Of a stretch of 11,016 bases of DNA, positions 6,618-11,016 are shown piece after piece (within the stretch, counting starts at the first letter, position 1; every line of letters begins with the position of its first letter). This DNA is from JBBRLA01 sp038231615. GTDB taxonomy: Bacteria; Myxococcota_A; Polyangia; Palsa-1104; JAEUJZ01. The notes beneath the pieces are model-generated. The model was not told where the DNA came from. It was given only the letters and a program-made list of their open reading frames with translations, and made no database searches. A program made the position numbers and the translations under genes. Where the stretch lies: contig JBBRLA010000249.1 of NCBI GenBank assembly GCA_038231615.1, positions 1-11,016 on the forward strand, in the 5' to 3' direction.

Positions 6618-9600
6618 CTGCGCTCTCGCTCAAAAACCCGATCGCGGTCCTTATGATCTGCATCGCCCTGGTGGTCTTCGCCGCCGTGCTCACCCCCCGC
6701 ATGAGCGTGGACACTTTTCCCGAACTCACCCCGCCCGTGCTCGTGGTAGGCACCCAGGCCCCCGGCCTGGGCCCCAAGGACATCGAAAAGACCATCACCT
6801 GGCGCCTGGAAAAGTACGTCAGCGCCACCCCCGGCGTGGACCACGTCGAAAGTCTGTCCCGCAACAACCTGAGCGTCATCTACGTGTGGCTGCAATGGGG
6901 CACGGACCTGAATTCGGCGCAGACGCTGGTGCAGCAAAACGTGGCCTTCGCCATGGCGGCCATCCCCAAGTCTCTGGGCGTCCTGCCGCCCTTTGTATTA
7001 CAGTACGACCCGTCGAATGCACCGGTGGTGCAGGTGACGGTATCTGGTGCGGGCCTGACGGGGCCGCAGCTTTATGACTACGCCTTGAACAACATCGAAC
7101 CGCTCCTGGAAGGCATCCCCGGTGTCGCGAGCGCTGCGCCCAACGGCGGCCGGCAGCGGCAGATCAACGTGGTGGTGGATCCGGCGCGGGCCCAGACCCG
7201 CGGCCTGACCTCGGCGGACGTGGCCGCGGCGGTCCACGATACCAACGCCCTCCTGCCCTCGGGCGAGATCATCACCTCGAAATTTGACGCCAACGTTTAT
7301 ACCAACGCCATCCCCCGCGACGTCCGCACCATCGGCGAGGCGGTGGTGTCCCTGCACCAGGGACGGCCGGTGCTGGTCCGCGACGTGGCGCGGGTCGAGG
7401 ATGGCGGCTCCCCCGACATGCAGGCGGTGGCCATCAATGGCAAGGAGGCGGTCTACCTGAACGTCCTGCGCATCCCCGGCGGCAACACCATCGAGATCGT
7501 GGATGCCATCCGGAAGACCGTGCACGACCTGAAGGACCTCCCCTCGGGCGTCGAGGTCCACGCCTACTTCGACCAGTCCACCTTCGTTCGCAACGCCTAC
7601 TCCGGTCTCAAGCGCGAAATCTTCCAGGCCTTGTGCCTCATCGCCCTGGTCATTCTCATTTTCTTGCAAAGCGTCCGCGGCACCCTGATCGTCTCGGTAG
7701 CCATCCCGCTCTCCTTCGCCATCACCCTCATCGTGCTCTACGCCACCGGGCAGACCTTGAACGCCTTCACCCTGGGCGGGCTGACCTTGGCCATGGGTCG
7801 TTTGGTGGACGACGCGGTGGTCGTGCTTGAATCGATCCACCGCCACCAACGCCGCGGCATGAACCCCTATCAGGCCGCTCTTCATGGCACCAACGCCGTG
7901 GCCTTGCCGGTGCTGGCCTCGACCCTGACCACCATGGCCGTGCTGCTCCCGGTGCTCTTGCTTTACGGCCTGGCCCGGAAGCTCTTCGCACCCCTGGCCC
8001 TCACGGTGGCCATGGCGATGATTGCCAGCTATTTTGTCAGCATGGCGGTCACTCCGGTGGCATGCCATTATTTCATGGGCCACTTCGAACCCCGCGGCCT
8101 GTGGAAAAAGCTCCAGCAGGGCATCGACGCACTGGCCGAGGGCTATGCACGGGCGCTGGCGCGGACGCTGCCCTTGCGCTGGCTGATCATCGGCTGCGCA
8201 GCGGTGCTGGTGGCCGGCTCGGTCTTCATCGCGTCGCGCCTTCCCAGCACGTTTTTTCCCGAGATCGACGAATCCATGGAGCGGACCTATGTCCGCTTCG
8301 CCCCGGGCACTTCCCTGATGGACGCGAGCGCGCAACTCAAGCAGATGGGCGAAGTCCTTTTCCGGGAACTGCCCAAAGGCAGTATCGAACTGGTGCTCTA
8401 CAACGTCGGCTCGCCCAACAACGCCCGCAGTGCCATGACCAGTCCCAACTGGGGCCCGCACATGGGATTCATCCGCCTGGCGCTCTCCGACCCCGATCAC
8501 CGCACGCTCTCCCAACAGCAGATCGCCGACCGTGCCCGGGAATTGCTCAACCGCCACTTCCCCGGCGTCGAGCTGCTTCAAGCCCCTGGGGGCCTGGTGG
8601 CCAGCGTCTTCAACAACGGCTACAACTCGCCGCTTGCCGTCGAGGTCCGCGGCGACAAGCTGGAGGCCATAGAAGAGCAGGCCCGTGCCGTCGCCGAGGT
8701 GATGCGCGGAGTGGCTGGCGTGCGCGACGTGTGGGTCACCCTGCAGATGAACTACCCCGAGGTCCGCGTCGAGGTGGACCGCACGCGTGCCGGCCTGGTC
8801 GGGGTCAGCGCCCGGACCATCGGGCAGACCACGCTAGAGGCGACGCTGGGCAACATCAATACGCCCGGGGTCTGGGTCGATCCCAACAATGGGCAGTCGT
8901 ACTACGTGGTCACCTCGTATGATGGACGGGTGGTCTCCGATCAGAACGCCATTGGCGAACTGCCGGTACGAGTCGCCAAAAACGGCCGGGCGGTGACGTT
9001 GGGGGCTTATAGCACCATTCGCCGCTCTGCCGGCCCCATCGGCATCGAGCGCAACCACCTGGAACGCGCCGCCCACATCCTCGCGCAGGTCGAAGGCCGG
9101 GACCTGGGCACGGTTGCCAGCGATATCGAGCAGGCCCTGCGCTCCGACCCACGCACCGCGCGGGTGCGGGTCGAGTTCGTGGGTCAAGTGGGCCTGATGC
9201 GGACGACCTTCGCGGGGCTCGGGCTGGCGCTTGGATTGGCGGTGATGGTGGTGTTCATGATCATGGCATCGCAGTTCAAGTCGCTGCGCCTGCCCTTCGT
9301 CATGCTCTTCACCATCCCGGTGGCGCTGGTGGGCATCGTCACCGCGCTTTTGGCCGCCGGGCAAGGGTTCTCGATCACGGCCCTCATGGGGGTGCTGATG
9401 GTCATCGGCATCGCCGTGTCGAACGGCATTCTTCTGGTGGACGACGCGGCGCGGCGGCTGGAGGAGGGGGCGGAACCGGTCGAATCCATCTTGCAGGCGG
9501 CGCGTTCCCGCTTCGTCCCCATTTTGATGACCAGCCTGGCCACGGTGATCGGCCTGATTCCGACGGCCCTGGGCCTGGAGCATGGCTCCGAGGCCAACCA

Positions 9601-9745
9601 ACCCCTGGCCCTGGCGGTGGTCGGGGGGCTGACTTCTTCGACGCTGCTCTCGCTCTTTCTGGTGCCGCAGATGTACCTGCTCCTGGCCCGACGCGGTACC
9701 AGCAGCGTTGAGGAGCGAATGGCCCAGACCGAGGGCCACGCGTGA
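6614..9745 (+). CDS. RND efflux pump, inner-membrane permease (AcrB/HAE-like)
   Basis: This 1043-residue protein has the usual length and duplicated layout of RND permeases: TM1 near residues 10-28, a large porter loop, TM2-6, a linker, TM7 near 520-540, a second porter loop, and TM8-12. The proton-relay TM4 has the Asp pair Asp399/Asp400 in GRLVDDAVVVLE. In TM10 the position of AcrB Lys940 is Ser936 (IGIAVSNGILLVDDA), a change known in some RND branches with Asn or Ser here. The porter motifs FPEL and APGLGPKDIEKTI resemble the common entry of HAE and CzcA-like pumps. It would export substrate from periplasm or membrane by proton antiport with the adaptor and channel encoded just upstream. 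Drug, solvent, lipid-like or metal substrate cannot be decided. It is the last gene of the operon. Confidence 0.95.
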   Translation: MTALSLKNPIAVLMICIALVVFAAVLTPRMSVDTFPELTPPVLVVGTQAPGLGPKDIEKTITWRLEKYVSATPGVDHVESLSRNNLSVIYVWLQWGTDLNSAQTLVQQNVAFAMAAIPKSLGVLPPFVLQYDPSNAPVVQVTVSGAGLTGPQLYDYALNNIEPLLEGIPGVASAAPNGGRQRQINVVVDPARAQTRGLTSADVAAAVHDTNALLPSGEIITSKFDANVYTNAIPRDVRTIGEAVVSLHQGRPVLVRDVARVEDGGSPDMQAVAINGKEAVYLNVLRIPGGNTIEIVDAIRKTVHDLKDLPSGVEVHAYFDQSTFVRNAYSGLKREIFQALCLIALVILIFLQSVRGTLIVSVAIPLSFAITLIVLYATGQTLNAFTLGGLTLAMGRLVDDAVVVLESIHRHQRRGMNPYQAALHGTNAVALPVLASTLTTMAVLLPVLLLYGLARKLFAPLALTVAMAMIASYFVSMAVTPVACHYFMGHFEPRGLWKKLQQGIDALAEGYARALARTLPLRWLIIGCAAVLVAGSVFIASRLPSTFFPEIDESMERTYVRFAPGTSLMDASAQLKQMGEVLFRELPKGSIELVLYNVGSPNNARSAMTSPNWGPHMGFIRLALSDPDHRTLSQQQIADRARELLNRHFPGVELLQAPGGLVASVFNNGYNSPLAVEVRGDKLEAIEEQARAVAEVMRGVAGVRDVWVTLQMNYPEVRVEVDRTRAGLVGVSARTIGQTTLEATLGNINTPGVWVDPNNGQSYYVVTSYDGRVVSDQNAIGELPVRVAKNGRAVTLGAYSTIRRSAGPIGIERNHLERAAHILAQVEGRDLGTVASDIEQALRSDPRTARVRVEFVGQVGLMRTTFAGLGLALGLAVMVVFMIMASQFKSLRLPFVMLFTIPVALVGIVTALLAAGQGFSITALMGVLMVIGIAVSNGILLVDDAARRLEEGAEPVESILQAARSRFVPILMTSLATVIGLIPTALGLEHGSEANQPLALAVVGGLTSSTLLSLFLVPQMYLLLARRGTSSVEERMAQTEGHA

Positions 9746-9746
9746 T

Positions 9747-9784
9747 GACCTGCTCTCGAATGCTTCGGATGGGGAGATCAGGTC
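9747..9784. terminator. Inverted repeat between convergent genes, possible bidirectional terminator
   Basis: GACCTG (9747-9752) pairs with CAGGTC (9779-9784). CTC and GAG extend the stem past a 2-nt internal bulge, and a smaller CGAA/TTCG hairpin lies in the loop. It starts 2 nt after the pump stop and overlaps the sixA stop, which is the expected place for a shared terminator. No clear T-run follows on either side, so termination is uncertain. Confidence 0.35.
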
Positions 9785-10245
9785 AGGAGCCGGGCCAGTT
9801 CCAGGTTGTCGGGGTGGATGAACCAGCGGGGCTGGCCGTCCTCGATGCACACCACCTGGCCGGGGCGGAAGGGCGGGAAGGACGGCTTGCCGGTCAGGTA
9901 GGCTGCGAAATGGGAGATCCCCGGCTCATGGCCCACCACCGCCACGGCGACCCCGCGGGAGGCCAGCTCGGCGGCGGCGATGCGCGGGGGGATGCCGGGC
10001 CCCAGGCTGGGCAGCGCCTCGATGAGGCCCAGGTAGTCGACCCGCTCGGCGAGCAGCTCGGCGGTCTGCACCGCCCGGACCAGGGGGCTGGTCAGGATGA
10101 AGTCGAACGTCACCTTTTGCTCCTGAAGGTAGCGGCCGACCTGGCGGATGCCCCGGCGGCCTTTTTCGCTCAGGTAGCGCTGCCCATCCGCTAGCTGCGC
10201 GCCCGGGTCCACCGCCAGGGCGTGCCGGATCAGGTAGACCTTCAT
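9778..10245 (-). CDS. sixA: Phosphohistidine phosphatase SixA-type
   Basis: This 155-residue protein of the small histidine-phosphatase (RHG) family removes phosphate from phosphohistidine in proteins. The catalytic Arg7-His8 stand in YLIRHALA, Arg57 in SPLVRAVQTAELL, and the second catalytic His106 in VVGHEPG. Length and the missing insert of larger family members fit SixA (about 160 residues). In E. coli SixA was first tied to the ArcB phosphorelay and later to the nitrogen PTS protein NPr; which applies here is unknown. ATG 10245 overlaps the stop of the upstream acetyltransferase gene (ATGA) and is preceded by AAGGAG (10259-10254) at 8 nt, so the two are co-transcribed. It converges with the efflux operon. 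A functional link to the kinase is not supported: bacterial SixA acts on HPt or PTS-type histidines. Confidence 0.9.
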   Translation of the reverse strand: MKVYLIRHALAVDPGAQLADGQRYLSEKGRRGIRQVGRYLQEQKVTFDFILTSPLVRAVQTAELLAERVDYLGLIEALPSLGPGIPPRIAAAELASRGVAVAVVGHEPGISHFAAYLTGKPSFPPFRPGQVVCIEDGQPRWFIHPDNLELARLLT

Positions 10246-10757
10246 GGCGCCATCTCCTTCGTCGTTTCGAGGGTCATTTCAACCAGGGTGGGGCGGAAGC
10301 CGAGCTTGCGGAAGAGGCGCTGGCCGGTCTGGTTCTGCGACGCCGTTCCCAGCACCACCCGGGGGGCGCCCCTGTGCTGGAAGCGGCGGACGATCTGGTT
10401 CACCAGGGCAGTCGCCACCCCGCGGCCCCTCTGATCGGAATCGACGAAGAGATCGTGCAGGTGGCCGCAGGAGGCCAGGAGCGTCTGGTAATTTTTCGGT
10501 TCGATGCTGCCATAGGCGTAGCCGACGATCGGGTCCGTGGGCGCCCATTGGGCCACGAGGATCACGGTCTCGGGGCGCTGCCATTCCTGGCGCAGGAAGG
10601 CCTCATATTCGGGCTCGATCGGCTCGAAGGTCAGGAAGCGCCTTGGGTCGAAGGCGTGGTGCTGCCGAATGAGCAGCGCCCCCAGGCATGCCACTTGGTG
10701 CAGGTCCTGGGCCAGGGCGTCCCGGATGGCGAGCGCGGGGGGTGGGGTTTGGGCCAT
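10242..10757 (-). CDS. GNAT-family N-acetyltransferase
   Basis: This 171-residue protein has the GNAT acetyl-CoA fold signatures: beta4/alpha3 motif A HDLFVDSDQRGRGVATALV (about 101-119) with the pyrophosphate-binding Q/R-x-x-G-x-G/A pattern as QRGRGVA, and the motif B-like region NQTGQRLFRKLGFRPT (about 142-157). The preceding strand segment with VGYAYGSIEP is also typical. It likely acetylates an amine of a small molecule or protein; the acceptor is not predictable. ATG 10757 is chosen; a TTG at 10763 would add two residues, and neither has a clear ribosome binding site. It overlaps sixA by 4 nt, making a two-gene leftward operon. An octamer repeat lies about 65-105 nt upstream of its start. 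Confidence 0.88.
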   Translation of the reverse strand: MAQTPPPALAIRDALAQDLHQVACLGALLIRQHHAFDPRRFLTFEPIEPEYEAFLRQEWQRPETVILVAQWAPTDPIVGYAYGSIEPKNYQTLLASCGHLHDLFVDSDQRGRGVATALVNQIVRRFQHRGAPRVVLGTASQNQTGQRLFRKLGFRPTLVEMTLETTKEMAP

Positions 10758-10820
10758 GGGCAATGAATAGCACAGGGCATCTGCCCAATGCGATGGCCGA
10801 AGCGATGGGGGCGCTTGTGG

Positions 10821-10861
10821 CTTGGCGCTTGGCGCTTTGGCGCTTTGGCGCTTTGGCGCTT
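10821..10861. repeat. Tandem repeat, CTTTGGCG octamer (3 copies) plus CTTGGCG (2 copies)
   Basis: The repeat runs CTTGGCG (10821-10827), CTTGGCG (10828-10834), then CTTTGGCG at 10835-10842, 10843-10850 and 10851-10858, ending in CTT. The units differ by one T, as expected from slippage. The array ends inside the TAA (10862-10860) of the leftward partial gene and lies upstream of the GNAT-sixA pair. Copy number may vary between strains; an effect on expression is speculative. Confidence 0.85.
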
Positions 10862-11015
10862 ATCCGGGCAACCGCCGCAGTGTCTGGCGCACCCCGTCCC
10901 TGCGCCGGGTGATCTCTGCTGCCAGCGCCTCGCGTCGCTTGCGCAGCGCCTGAAGCTGGTCCTCCTGCTGGAGGATGCGCTTCACGAAGGGGCCGTCCGC
11001 GGGCGCCTGCCCCTT
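10860..11015 (-). CDS. C-terminal part of an unknown protein, cut by window edge
   Basis: A leftward frame enters from the right edge and ends at TAA 10862-10860, giving 51 visible residues and no start. The visible sequence (…FVKRILQQEDQLQALRKRREALAAEITRRRDGVRQTLRRLPG) is highly charged and heptad-like, so it probably forms a coiled coil, as in many C-terminal tails. No family can be named from it. The alternative frames in this strip give poorer composition, which supports this one, but proof needs sequence beyond the window. The stop codon overlaps the end of the octamer repeat. Confidence 0.5.
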   Translation of the reverse strand, partial: KGQAPADGPFVKRILQQEDQLQALRKRREALAAEITRRRDGVRQTLRRLPG

Positions 11016-11016
11016 G

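Noticed and set aside
6998..8581. Long - strand open frame of about 527 codons opposite the RND pump
   Set aside because: The protein is dominated by His, Gly, Asp and Gln in the manner of antisense translation of membrane-protein codons; the + strand encodes an unmistakable RND permease.
9742..10194. + strand open frame of 150 codons after the RND gene
   Set aside because: It is the antisense of sixA, whose - strand product has all catalytic residues of the phosphatase family.
9778..10245. SixA as a dedicated phosphatase for the operon's histidine kinase
   Set aside because: It is in a separate convergent transcript with a GNAT gene, and known SixA targets are HPt or PTS-type phosphohistidines; the sequence gives no support for a link.
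10821..10861. Short tandem repeat considered as a CRISPR array or integration site
   Set aside because: Units of 7-8 bp directly abut one another without spacers, so it is a simple-sequence tandem repeat.

Overview
The window is GC-rich, tightly packed Gram-negative DNA. An outer-membrane channel, a periplasmic adaptor and an RND pump are encoded together with an NtrC-type (sigma-54) two-component system and a SixA-type phosphatase. This points to a proteobacterium, most likely gamma or beta; I cannot name the genus. The stretch from about 290 to 1050 looks lower in GC than the rest and carries accessory genes.

Left edge (1-1050): the 3' end of an unrecognised + strand gene, then a leftward pair made of a ribbon-helix-helix (antitoxin-like) gene and a 21-codon remnant. 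The remnant looks like the beginning of the HNH endonuclease that usually accompanies this gene type. The 238 bases before the next gene hold no convincing gene but are dense in regulatory-looking sequence: two near-identical 11-bp palindromes exactly 21 bp apart, a large nested dyad, and a -24/-12 element with correct GG-N10-GC spacing.

Centre (1052-9745): one + strand operon of five genes with overlaps or gaps of at most 19 nt: sensor histidine kinase, NtrC-family response regulator with an intact GAFTGA motif, TolC-like outer-membrane channel, membrane-anchored adaptor, and RND inner-membrane pump. The kinase presumably senses a periplasmic signal and phosphorylates the regulator. The regulator would bind the paired palindromes and activate the sigma-54 promoter, inducing the complete tripartite pump together with its own regulators. 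The signal and pump substrate cannot be read from the sequence. A 10-codon ORF with the best ribosome binding site at that junction sits between the regulator and the channel gene, joined at both ends by TGATG stop/start overlaps.

Right edge (9746-11016): a short inverted repeat separates the operon from a convergent - strand pair, a GNAT acetyltransferase followed by a SixA-type phosphohistidine phosphatase (ATGA overlap). Upstream of the pair is an octamer-type tandem repeat that directly abuts the stop codon of a further - strand gene, which is cut by the window end and has a charged, coiled-coil-like C-terminus.

The most notable signal is the self-contained sigma-54/NtrC-type control unit in front of an RND efflux operon. 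RND pumps are more often controlled by TetR, MarR, LysR or OmpR-type regulators.
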